Origin: Sphingorhabdus sp. Alg239-R122
GTDB lineage: Bacteria; Pseudomonadota; Alphaproteobacteria; Sphingomonadales; Sphingomonadaceae
Direction: 5' to 3'
DNA: 64,000 nucleotides
NCBI RefSeq assembly: GCF_900537065.1
Contig: NZ_UNRC01000003.1
Location: 62,001 to 126,000 of the forward strand
Part shown: positions 54,941 through 63,112 of the stretch, one piece after another
Numbering within the stretch: position 1 is the stretch's first letter
How the letters are laid out: each line of letters begins with the position of its first letter
Program-made: the position numbers and the translations under genes
The notes under the pieces: model-generated
The model's input: the letters and a program-made list of their open reading frames with translations, nothing else
What the model was told of the DNA's origin: nothing
Database searches by the model: none

Positions 54941-57646
54941 ATGCCCCGCCTGAACGTCGCCCTTGACCGTGCACGCCGCCATGCTCCCTTTCTGGCGCAT
55001 GTCATGGAGCGGCACGGCGAAATAACGGCACTGCTTGAAGCTGACAGGCTGGACGATGCACTGGAGGCGGCCTGGGCGTGCGGCAAGGGAGAAGATGTTC
55101 CCGCAGCGCTGCGAGGGCAGCGTCAGGCGCTGGCCCTGGTGCTCGCTATTGGCGACCTGGCGGGTGTGTATGACTTTGAAAAAATTTCGGGCACCTTATC
55201 GGATTTTGCCGATACTGCCTGCGACCGGGCCATCACATATGCGATACAGCGGCGTATGCCAGATGCGGGTCCATGCGGATTTGCGATTATTGCGCTGGGC
55301 AAGCATGGCGGGCAGGAGCTGAATTACTCGTCCGATATTGATCCGATATTTCTCTATGACCCCGAAACACTGCCGCGCCGTCCGCGCGATGAACCCGCCG
55401 ATGCAGCGCAGCGTATGGCCCGGACAGTTATAGACACACTGTCGGGGCATGATGAAAATGGCTATGTATTCCGTGTCGATATGCGACTGCGTCCTGCGTC
55501 CGAAGTCAGTCCACTCGCCATACCGGTGGAGGCGGCGATTACCCACTATGAATCAAGCGCTTTGCCATGGGAGCAGGCGGCTTTTATTCGTGCGCGTCAT
55601 GCGGCTGGTGATGCACAATTGGGACAGTATTTCATGGACAGCATCCGGCCATTTGTATGGCGACGTTCGCTCGACTTCGGGACAATTGATGAAATTGGCA
55701 GACTTACTTCACAAATCCGCGACCATTATGCCTCAGGACAGATATTGGGCGGTGGTTTTGATCTGAAACGTGGGCGTGGCGGTATTCGTGAAATCGAATT
55801 TTTTGCACAGGCGCACCAGCTGATCCATGGCGGGCGCAACCGTGATCTGCGCACACATCGCACAGTGCAGGCACTCTCGGCTTTGGCGGACGCAGCGGTT
55901 ATCGATGCCAGCGAAGCAGAACAGCTTAGCGAGCATTACCGCCTACTGCGTACGATTGAACACCGGTTGCAAATGGTGAATGATCGGCAGACGCATGAAC
56001 TACCCGAAGATGCGGATGCGCTGGACAATGTGGCCCGATTGCATGGGTTGAATGATCGTAGGGCGTTGATCGGACTGCTTGAAAAGCCGATCGAATATGT
56101 GGGACAGGTTTATGACCGGCTGATCGCGGCAGATCAGGACGCAGAAGAAGACAGGCCCAGATTAAGCGAAGACCGGGTCAAATTGGCGCGGCAACTGGCT
56201 GATCTGGGTTTTGCCGATGCCAATGGGCTGGCCGCGAGCATAGAGAAATGGCGGGGTGGATCGATACGTTCGCTGCGCAGCACATCCGGCAAACGTGCAT
56301 TTGAAATCATCCTGCCAGACTTAATGGCGGTGCTCGGCCGTGCCCCCGACCCGGAAAATGCGGTCCGGCGTTTTGGCAGCCTTATTGCGGCATTGCCAAG
56401 TGCGATCAATTTCTTCCGCCTGCTTGAGGCGCGGCCAGCATTGATGCAGATGCTGGCGGATATATTGAGCCTGACGCCTGTTCTGGCGGATGAGTTGGCG
56501 CGACGCAGTGACCTGCTTGACGGGCTGATTGATGCCAGCGCGCTTGATCCACTGGGTGAGGTGGAAGAGCTGGCGGACGTATTCGCGCACCGGGAGCAGG
56601 ACGATGATTATCAGCGTGTGCTCGACAATGTCCGACTGCGGGTGGGTGAGAAACGCTTTGCACTGGGCGTACAGCTGATCGAAGGCGGGACAGATGCGCT
56701 GACTGTTGCCAGCGGCTATAGCCATGTTGCCGAAGCAGCGCTCACCAGCCTGGCTGATGCCACGGTTGCCGAGTTTGAAGAGACGCATGGCCGTGTATCA
56801 GGGTGCGAGCTCGTCATATTGGCGCTGGGCCGCCTTGGTGGACAGGCGCTCACCCACGCGTCTGACCTTGACCTCATATTCCTGTTTACCGGAGAGATTG
56901 GCGGCACATCGGACGGGAAGCGGCCGCTTGGCGCGACGCAATATTTCAATCGGCTCGCGCAGCGCGTTATTGCGGCGTTATCCGTGCCGACCGCATCTGG
57001 TGCGCTTTATGAAGTTGACACCCGGCTTAGGCCATCGGGGATGCAGGGGCTATTATGTGTCACGCTGGACAGTTTTTGGCAATATCAGCGGGAACAGGCC
57101 TGGGTGTGGGAACATATGGCGCTTTGCCGCGCGCGGACGGTTTACGGTCCCGCTGATGTGCGGGCCGGTCTTGCACATGATATCGCCGCATTTCTGGCCG
57201 AAAAACGCGAAAATGAAAAGGTTTTGACCGATGCATCTGTGATGCGCCGCGACATGGCGGCACACAAACAGCCCAAAGGGCCGCTCGACATCAAACTGGC
57301 ACCTGGAGGGCTGGTTGACCTTGAATTCATCCTTCATGCTGTGCAACTGACCCATGGGGAGGGATTACACCCTTCGCTTGGCCGGGCGCTTGCGGAATTG
57401 GGGCAGGCGGGATTGCTGTCTCCGGGCCTTGGCGAAGCCCATGCACTGATGACGCGGATGCTGCTTGCTGTGCGGCTGGTGGCTCCGGATTGCCAGGAAC
57501 CAACTGAAGCGGCGAAGGCGTTAATTGCGCTGGGATGTCATATGCAGGACTGGCAAAGCGTGATGAAAGCATTAAGTAGGGTACAGCAAACGGTCAGGGA
57601 TGAATGGCGGCGCATATTCGGCACGGACCTGCACGGTATGAATTAA
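54941..57646 (+). CDS. glnE: Bifunctional glutamine synthetase adenylyltransferase/adenylyl-removing enzyme
   Basis: The protein has 901 residues and two nucleotidyltransferase domains. The first, adenylyl-removing, shows LGKHGGQELNYSSDID near residue 120; the second, adenylating, shows LGRLGGQALTHASDLD near residue 630. Each is followed by its GlnD/PII-uridylyltransferase-like domain. It adds AMP to glutamine synthetase when nitrogen is abundant and removes it when nitrogen is limiting. The start is nine bases after ecfG ends, so the two may share a transcript. Length is normal. Confidence 0.96.
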   Translation: MPRLNVALDRARRHAPFLAHVMERHGEITALLEADRLDDALEAAWACGKGEDVPAALRGQRQALALVLAIGDLAGVYDFEKISGTLSDFADTACDRAITYAIQRRMPDAGPCGFAIIALGKHGGQELNYSSDIDPIFLYDPETLPRRPRDEPADAAQRMARTVIDTLSGHDENGYVFRVDMRLRPASEVSPLAIPVEAAITHYESSALPWEQAAFIRARHAAGDAQLGQYFMDSIRPFVWRRSLDFGTIDEIGRLTSQIRDHYASGQILGGGFDLKRGRGGIREIEFFAQAHQLIHGGRNRDLRTHRTVQALSALADAAVIDASEAEQLSEHYRLLRTIEHRLQMVNDRQTHELPEDADALDNVARLHGLNDRRALIGLLEKPIEYVGQVYDRLIAADQDAEEDRPRLSEDRVKLARQLADLGFADANGLAASIEKWRGGSIRSLRSTSGKRAFEIILPDLMAVLGRAPDPENAVRRFGSLIAALPSAINFFRLLEARPALMQMLADILSLTPVLADELARRSDLLDGLIDASALDPLGEVEELADVFAHREQDDDYQRVLDNVRLRVGEKRFALGVQLIEGGTDALTVASGYSHVAEAALTSLADATVAEFEETHGRVSGCELVILALGRLGGQALTHASDLDLIFLFTGEIGGTSDGKRPLGATQYFNRLAQRVIAALSVPTASGALYEVDTRLRPSGMQGLLCVTLDSFWQYQREQAWVWEHMALCRARTVYGPADVRAGLAHDIAAFLAEKRENEKVLTDASVMRRDMAAHKQPKGPLDIKLAPGGLVDLEFILHAVQLTHGEGLHPSLGRALAELGQAGLLSPGLGEAHALMTRMLLAVRLVAPDCQEPTEAAKALIALGCHMQDWQSVMKALSRVQQTVRDEWRRIFGTDLHGMN

Positions 57647-57668
57647 CTGGATTCTGGAAAGGTTGGAA

Positions 57669-58142
57669 ATGAGCGAAGACACACGTATTGGCGAAGGCGA
57701 CACATTGCCGCAAATTGATATAATGCGGCCCGATGGCACACAGGTGAAGCCGGAGCATTATCATGGCAAGCCATTGGTGCTCTATTTCTATCCGAAAGGC
57801 GATACACCGGGCTGCACCAAAGAAGCGTTGCAATTTACCGAACTGCGCGGCGAGTTTGACAATCTGGGCGCAGCGATACTTGGTGTCTCAAAGGACCCGC
57901 CGGCCAAGCATGTGAAATTTACGGACAAATATGGCCTGAAAATCGACCTTGCCTCAGACGAGAATGAAATGGCCGAGGCGCTGGGTATTTGGGTCGAAAA
58001 AAATATGTATGGCCGCAAATATATGGGGCTGGAACGCACAACCTATCTGGTGGATGGTGACGGTAAAATCGCCAGGGTATGGCGCAAGGTAAAGGTTAAA
58101 GAGCATGCCGAGGCCGTGCTGGAAGCAGCGAAGGCACTCTAG
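57669..58142 (+). CDS. bcp: Bcp-type peroxiredoxin (1-Cys form)
   Basis: The protein has 157 residues. The peroxidatic cysteine is in GDTPGCTKEALQF. In many Bcp proteins a second, resolving cysteine lies five residues after the first; here that position is leucine and no other cysteine is visible, so this is a 1-Cys version. The KGDTPGCT motif and YPKG are typical. It reduces organic and hydrogen peroxides. The ATG at 57669 has AAAGG upstream (a TTG at 57663 is in frame). It follows glnE by 22 bases. Confidence 0.92.
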   Translation: MSEDTRIGEGDTLPQIDIMRPDGTQVKPEHYHGKPLVLYFYPKGDTPGCTKEALQFTELRGEFDNLGAAILGVSKDPPAKHVKFTDKYGLKIDLASDENEMAEALGIWVEKNMYGRKYMGLERTTYLVDGDGKIARVWRKVKVKEHAEAVLEAAKAL

Positions 58143-58152
58143 CATCTCCGCC

Positions 58153-58956
58153 ATGCAAAATATCAGCACTATTGGTCAGGGCGCGCTTGCAGTTTTGAGT
58201 GCCAGCGATACTAGCAGCAAGATGAAAACCGCACGCGCGGTGGCGCGGAGTTGGCGGTGTGGCGATCTGGCGCATGAATTTGATACGAACCTACCAGATG
58301 AACCGGCGCGTCCGGATCAGCCGGAACTGCTCGCCCCCAACAAGATGCCGCGGCGGGGCAAGGGTTCACTGCATGGCCGGATTGCACTGCTGCATGCGCT
58401 TGCACACATCGAATTTTCTGCCATCGACCTCGCGTTTGACCTGATTGGCCGGTTCGGCGCGCAATTCCCACGCGAATTTGTCGATGACTGGATCAGTGTC
58501 GGGGCCGATGAAGCGATGCATTTTGCACTGCTTGACCGGCGGTTGAAACAGATGGACAGCTATTACGGTGCGCTTCCGGCACATGCCGGGCTTTGGGAAG
58601 CTGCGCACGATACGCGGCATGATGTTCTGGCCCGCCTGGCGATTGTGCCGATGGTGCTGGAGGCGCGCGGGCTGGATATAACGCCTGCCACTGTCACCCG
58701 ATTCGAAAATCAGGGTGACTTGCCTTCTGCAAAGATTCTGAATCGCATCTATCATGATGAAATCAGGCATGTTTGGTTCGGAACGCGCTGGTTTGAATTT
58801 GGCTGTCAAGAGGTGAATCTGGATCGCCATAAAACATGGCATAGTCTCGTAAATCGGTATTTTAGAGGGTCACTTAAACCCCCATTCAACAACTCGGCGC
58901 GCAAGTCAGCCGGTTTAACGCGCGATTACTATATGGTGCTTGCCAACCAAGTTTAG
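58153..58956 (+). CDS. DUF455 family ferritin-like protein
   Basis: The protein has about 267 residues. Metal-binding helices are suggested by HALAHIEFSAIDLAFD, DEAMHFALLDRRL, and IYHDEIRHVWFGTRW, giving the ExxH-type ligands of a ferritin-like di-iron fold. This matches DUF455, which has no established reaction. The start at 58153 follows bcp by ten bases and an overlapping longer frame is unlikely. Co-transcription with the peroxiredoxin may point to an oxidative role. Confidence 0.85.
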   Translation: MQNISTIGQGALAVLSASDTSSKMKTARAVARSWRCGDLAHEFDTNLPDEPARPDQPELLAPNKMPRRGKGSLHGRIALLHALAHIEFSAIDLAFDLIGRFGAQFPREFVDDWISVGADEAMHFALLDRRLKQMDSYYGALPAHAGLWEAAHDTRHDVLARLAIVPMVLEARGLDITPATVTRFENQGDLPSAKILNRIYHDEIRHVWFGTRWFEFGCQEVNLDRHKTWHSLVNRYFRGSLKPPFNNSARKSAGLTRDYYMVLANQV

Positions 58957-59106
58957 ATAATTTTACATGACAAATACGAGGTCGCACCGGATTTTTCCGG
59001 GAAATTAAACATGGTCATACCGTCATTTCGCTGGGGTGGATGAAATGGCAGTAAACCATTTTTTAAGTCTGGGTTGTTACCTGAACTTAAGGAAGAAGGG
59101 ATTTTT

Positions 59107-59796
59107 GTGATTACACGCTCCAAGACTATTGCCAGGTTATCAATTGTGGCTGGCGCTGCAATCGCCATGGCTGCCACTCCTGCCACAGCCAACAGTTCTG
59201 CGGATATTCCCGTTGAGCGGGGTTCTTCCGACAGCAAGTCCAAAGCGACTGCGCTGGGTGAAGCCAATGGCGAATTCCGCACATTATTTGCCGATTGGCG
59301 TTCACTGGATACATCAGAGCGCGGTTCGGTTTCCATTCCGTCCCGCATGCCAGTCGATGCATCGCGGGTGCGCACTTCCAGCAACTTCGGCATGCGTTCC
59401 GACCCTTTTCGCGGTACACGCCGTGGCCATAAGGGCGTTGATCTGGCTGGTCCTATCGGCACACCAATTTATGCAACTGCCGATGGCGTAGTTTCCAAGG
59501 CGCAGTGGTTTGGTGGTTATGGCCGGTACATCCAGATCGAACATGGCGGCGCGATGCAGACACGCTATGGTCATATGTCACGGCTCAATGTCGTCGCCAA
59601 CCAACGCGTAAGAAAAGGTGAAGTCATTGGATATATGGGTTCTTCGGGTCGTTCCACGGGAAGCCATCTGCACTATGAAGTTCGTGTCAGCGGAAAAGCG
59701 GTCAACCCGCTACCATATATGCGCGCGTCCGAATATGTGAGCAATATGGAACAGCGCCTCGCGTTTGAAAAAGCACAAGGCGGTCCAGGTGAATAA
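59107..59796 (+). CDS. M23 family (LytM-type) peptidoglycan endopeptidase, exported
   Basis: The protein has 229 residues with a signal peptide (ending PATAN) and a LytM domain in the C-terminal part. Zinc ligands are in GHKGVDLAG (His, Asp) and HLHYEV (His), and YGHMSRL holds the second catalytic histidine. Start is GTG at 59107 with AAGAAGGG six bases upstream. It should cut peptidoglycan cross-bridges or, if inactive, regulate amidases; all key residues are present here. It is transcribed alone and ends at a hairpin terminator. Confidence 0.92.
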   Translation: MITRSKTIARLSIVAGAAIAMAATPATANSSADIPVERGSSDSKSKATALGEANGEFRTLFADWRSLDTSERGSVSIPSRMPVDASRVRTSSNFGMRSDPFRGTRRGHKGVDLAGPIGTPIYATADGVVSKAQWFGGYGRYIQIEHGGAMQTRYGHMSRLNVVANQRVRKGEVIGYMGSSGRSTGSHLHYEVRVSGKAVNPLPYMRASEYVSNMEQRLAFEKAQGGPGE

Positions 59797-59817
59797 CTCC
59801 TCCGTATATTGATTTTG

Positions 59818-59845
59818 AAAGGGCCGCCACAGAGCGGCCTTTTTA
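59818..59845 (+). terminator. Rho-independent terminator after the M23 peptidase gene
   Basis: GGCCGC (59822-59827) pairs with GCGGCC (59834-59839) around a six-base loop, extended by flanking A-T pairs, and is followed by TTTTTATT. It is the standard terminator form, 25 bases after the peptidase stop codon. Confidence 0.9.
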
Positions 59846-59871
59846 TTGCGCAGGAAATATCACGCAATTTC

Positions 59872-59893
59872 GTTTAATCGTTCAGTTAAATCA
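59872..59893. promoter_or_regulatory. Imperfect palindrome, candidate TetR-family operator upstream of the acyl-CoA ligase gene
   Basis: GTTTAATCGTTCAGTTAAAT is an imperfect inverted repeat 64-85 bases upstream of the ligase ATG. It shares the core TTTAATCGTTNNNTTAAAT with a perfect palindrome upstream of the thiolase gene (63075-63094). Repeated operator sites near acyl-CoA genes are typical of TetR-type regulators. No such regulator gene is visible in the window. Confidence 0.5.
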
Positions 59894-59956
59894 GCTATAC
59901 CCTTCTGTAAGAATCAAGAATAGAACCCCAAAAGGTCAGTTCAGCAGGAGAAGATT

Positions 59957-61492
59957 ATGCATCCCAAGGTGCATGCCGAAGCACAAGGCGACAAACCAGC
60001 CGTTATCATGGCCGCGAATGATGAGCATATCAGCTATGCCCAGCTGGACCGCCGTTCAAACCGCGCCGCGCAATATTTCCGTTCCATCGGGCTGAATACG
60101 GGCGACACTATTGCCATCTGCATGGAAAATCATGCGCATTATTTTGACATTGTCTGGGGCGCACAGCGCAGCGGGCTTGTTTATGTGGCTGTATCGAACC
60201 GGCTTACTGCTCCTGAAATTGCTTATATCCTGAAAGATAGCGGTGCGCAGCTTCTGGTAAGTTCCGCTGTCATGGCGTCACAACTGGCTGAACTGGAGCG
60301 TATCGCGCCGGGTATCAGCCAGCTTGTTTATGGTGGTGAGAATCCCGGCGGTGCAGAGCAGGTACTGGCCGCCATGCCTGACGGTCCGATCGCAGATGAA
60401 CGCGCGGGAACGGATATGCTCTATTCCTCAGGTACGACCGGGCGGCCAAAGGGTGTTCGTCTGCCACTACCAGAAAATGGTGACATCGCTGCGACCAATG
60501 CGTTGATCATGCTGGCACAGGGAGTGTTTGGTTTTAACGCAGACAGCATCTATCTTTCACCCGCGCCGCTCTATCACGCCGCGCCGCTACGCTGGTGCAT
60601 GGCTGTGCATAAGCTGGGCGGGACCGTGATCATCATGGATAAATTTGATCCCGAACGCGCGCTGCAACTGATTGAGAAATATCAGGTCAATACCAGTCAG
60701 TGGGTGCCGACGCATTTCGTGCGCATGTTGAAATTACCTGAAGAGACGCGGGTCAAATATGATGTGTCTTCGCTTAAATCTGCCGTGCATGCAGCCGCGC
60801 CTTGTCCCGTTCCTGTAAAGGAAGCGATGATCGACTGGTGGGGTCCCGTGCTGATGGAATATTATGCCGGGACAGAGGGTAATGGCTTTACCTTTATCTC
60901 CAGCCCGGATTGGCTTGAACATAAGGGCTCTGTAGGCCGCGCCTTGCTTGGCACAATCCGCATTTGCGATGATAATGGCGATGAAGTGCCGCCGCGCACT
61001 GAAGGGGCGGTCTATTTTGAGGGTGGTCCGCAATTTACCTATCACAACGACCCGGAAAAAACCGCAAAGGCGGCCAACAAACACGGTTGGACCAGCCTGG
61101 GTGATGTCGGATGGCAGGATGCGGAAGCTTTTCTCTACCTGACCGATCGCAAGTCATTCATGATTATTTCGGGCGGGGTGAACATCTATCCGCAGGAGAT
61201 AGAAAACCTGCTGGTGACGCATCCCAAGGTGGCTGACGCTGCGGTAATAGGTGCGCCGGATGCGGATCTGGGCGAGAAAGTCGTGGCAGTGATTCAGCCG
61301 CTTGACCCTGAGACTGTGGGTGAAGAGTTGCGCGGCGAACTGGACGCATTTATGCGCGAAACACTCTCGGGCGTGAAGCTGCCCAAACAGATAGACTTTC
61401 GTGATGAATTGCCGCGTCATGCCACGGGCAAGCTTTATAAACGCCTATTGCGCGACGAATATTGGGGCAAAGCGGACAGTAGCATCGTTTGA
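59957..61492 (+). CDS. AMP-binding acyl-CoA synthetase
   Basis: The protein has 511 residues of the ANL superfamily. The ATP motif is YSSGTTGRPKGV near residue 157, followed by YYAGTEGNGF and, near the C-terminus, DRKSFMIISGGVNIYPQEIE and the catalytic lysine in RHATGKLYKRLL. It activates a carboxylic acid as its CoA ester. Preferred start has AGGAG six bases upstream. It lies upstream of an aldehyde dehydrogenase and a thiolase, so it belongs to a CoA-dependent degradation route. The chain length or type of acid cannot be read from sequence. Confidence 0.92.
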   Translation: MHPKVHAEAQGDKPAVIMAANDEHISYAQLDRRSNRAAQYFRSIGLNTGDTIAICMENHAHYFDIVWGAQRSGLVYVAVSNRLTAPEIAYILKDSGAQLLVSSAVMASQLAELERIAPGISQLVYGGENPGGAEQVLAAMPDGPIADERAGTDMLYSSGTTGRPKGVRLPLPENGDIAATNALIMLAQGVFGFNADSIYLSPAPLYHAAPLRWCMAVHKLGGTVIIMDKFDPERALQLIEKYQVNTSQWVPTHFVRMLKLPEETRVKYDVSSLKSAVHAAAPCPVPVKEAMIDWWGPVLMEYYAGTEGNGFTFISSPDWLEHKGSVGRALLGTIRICDDNGDEVPPRTEGAVYFEGGPQFTYHNDPEKTAKAANKHGWTSLGDVGWQDAEAFLYLTDRKSFMIISGGVNIYPQEIENLLVTHPKVADAAVIGAPDADLGEKVVAVIQPLDPETVGEELRGELDAFMRETLSGVKLPKQIDFRDELPRHATGKLYKRLLRDEYWGKADSSIV

Positions 61493-61563
61493 TAACCTGC
61501 CAGACGCTTGATTTGCCGCGCATAAAGGCCATTTGATACATGAGATAGAAAAGGAAGCAGATT

Positions 61564-62994
61564 ATGGTGACGCAGTATAATAACCTGATTAACGGTGAGA
61601 TGGTTGATACCGGCGAATGGCTCAATGTCGTCAATCCGGCCAATGAAGAGGTCATCGGACAGGTACCTGCTTGCGGACAGGATGAACTTGATACCGCTGT
61701 TTCTGCTGCCCGTGCTGCATTCAGGACATGGTCGAAAACGCCAGTGGAAGAACGCCAGGCCGCTGTCATGGCCATATCTGCCGCGATCAAGGAAAATGCC
61801 GACGAACTGTATCGCTTGCTGACTAGTGAACAGGGTAAGCCGCATGCGCAAGCCAAGGGCGAGATTTACGGTGCTGCGGGCATGGCTGCAGCGCAGTCGA
61901 CACTGACACTGGAAGACGAAATCACCGAAGACAGCGAAAAACGCCTGAGCCGCACCCGCCGTGTGCCGGTCGGTGTGGTGGGCGGTATCGTGCCGTGGAA
62001 CTTCCCGGTATCTATGGCGGTACAGAAAATCGTGCCCGCTATGCTGTCGGGCTGCACCATTGTGCTCAAACCTTCGCCATTCACGCCGCTTGCGACTTTG
62101 CGTGTGGCCGAACTGATTGCAGATATCGTACCGGCAGGCGTGGTGAATATCATCACTGGTGAGGATGACCTGGGGCCGATGATTACCGCGCATCCGGATA
62201 TCGACAAGATCACCTTCACAGGCTCGACCGCTACTGGCAAGCATATCATGGAGGGTGCGGCAAAAGACCTGAAACGCATCACGCTCGAACTGGGCGGCAA
62301 TGATGCTTCGATCGTGTTGCCTGATGCCAATGTCGAAAAAGTGGCCGAGCAACTGTTCTGGTCCAGTTTTATGAATGCAGGGCAGGTCTGCATCGCGGCC
62401 AAGCGCGTCTATATCCATGAGGATATTTATGATGAGCTGTCCGCCGCGATTGCTGAATATGCGAAAACCGTGAAAGTTGGCGATGGGTCACAGCAAGGCA
62501 CTGCTGTCGGGCCGATTCAGAATGAAAAGCAATATGAGCGCGTGCTGGAACTGATCCAGGATGCAAAAGACAATGGCTATAAATTCCTGGTCGGCGGTGA
62601 AGGCGCGCAGGATGATATTCCCGGCTATTACGTACCGGTCACCATTTTGGACAACCCGCCCGAAGATGCGCGGATCGTGGCCGAAGAACAGTTCGGCCCT
62701 GTTATGCCGCTCATGAAATTTTCAACCACTGAAGAAGCTATCGCACGTGCCAATGCCAGTGAATATGGCCTTGCGGGCGCGGTCTGGACAGCTGATCCAG
62801 ACAAGGGCGTGGAAGTGGCCGAGCAGCTTGAAACCGGAACGGTGTGGGTGAATGAATATCTCCACCTGTCACCTTTCGCGCCCTTTGGGGGCCATAAACA
62901 ATCGGGCTTTGGCGCTGAATATGGCAAGGAAGGTTTAACCGAGTTCACCTATCCGCAGGTGATTACGGTGAAAAGAGACAATGTGCCCGCCTAA
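61564..62994 (+). CDS. NAD(P)-dependent aldehyde dehydrogenase (ALDH superfamily)
   Basis: The protein has 476 residues. Catalytic elements are PWNFPVSM, the general-base Glu in LELGGND and the nucleophile Cys in AGQVCIAAKR near residue 282. The C-terminal PFGGHKQSGFGAEYG motif is typical. It could be a succinate-semialdehyde dehydrogenase or a broad aldehyde dehydrogenase of the AldA type; the context of acyl-CoA ligase and thiolase does not settle it. It oxidises an aldehyde to the acid. It is 71 bases after the ligase gene and ends at a terminator hairpin. Confidence 0.9.
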   Translation: MVTQYNNLINGEMVDTGEWLNVVNPANEEVIGQVPACGQDELDTAVSAARAAFRTWSKTPVEERQAAVMAISAAIKENADELYRLLTSEQGKPHAQAKGEIYGAAGMAAAQSTLTLEDEITEDSEKRLSRTRRVPVGVVGGIVPWNFPVSMAVQKIVPAMLSGCTIVLKPSPFTPLATLRVAELIADIVPAGVVNIITGEDDLGPMITAHPDIDKITFTGSTATGKHIMEGAAKDLKRITLELGGNDASIVLPDANVEKVAEQLFWSSFMNAGQVCIAAKRVYIHEDIYDELSAAIAEYAKTVKVGDGSQQGTAVGPIQNEKQYERVLELIQDAKDNGYKFLVGGEGAQDDIPGYYVPVTILDNPPEDARIVAEEQFGPVMPLMKFSTTEEAIARANASEYGLAGAVWTADPDKGVEVAEQLETGTVWVNEYLHLSPFAPFGGHKQSGFGAEYGKEGLTEFTYPQVITVKRDNVPA

Positions 62995-63017
62995 TCTTGG
63001 CAGCAGAAACCATGAAT

Positions 63018-63055
63018 GGGCGGCTCTCAAGTATGTGAGTGCTGCCCTTTTTATT
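63018..63055 (+). terminator. Hairpin terminator after the aldehyde dehydrogenase gene
   Basis: GGGCGGC (63018-63024) pairs with GCTGCCC (63041-63047) with one G-T pair; an inner CTCA/TGAG extends the stem. A TTTTTATTT run follows directly. This fits a Rho-independent terminator 23 bases after the aldehyde dehydrogenase stop. Confidence 0.85.
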
Positions 63056-63074
63056 TGACCCGCACTTCGCCATA

Positions 63075-63094
63075 ATTTAATCGTTTGATTAAAT
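63075..63094. promoter_or_regulatory. Perfect palindrome, candidate TetR-family operator upstream of the thiolase gene
   Basis: ATTTAATC-GTTT-GATTAAAT has perfect eight-base arms around a four-base spacer and ends 18 bases before the thiolase ATG, where it could overlap the promoter or ribosome site. It closely matches the site at 59872-59893 upstream of the acyl-CoA ligase gene. The two probably bind the same regulator. Confidence 0.6.
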
Positions 63095-63112
63095 AATAAT
63101 GGAGAACGAGTC

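Noticed and set aside
58988-59001. CCGGA-TTTT-TCCGG hairpin after the DUF455 gene
   Set aside because: The stem is five base pairs and is followed by GAAATT rather than T residues, so terminator function is doubtful.
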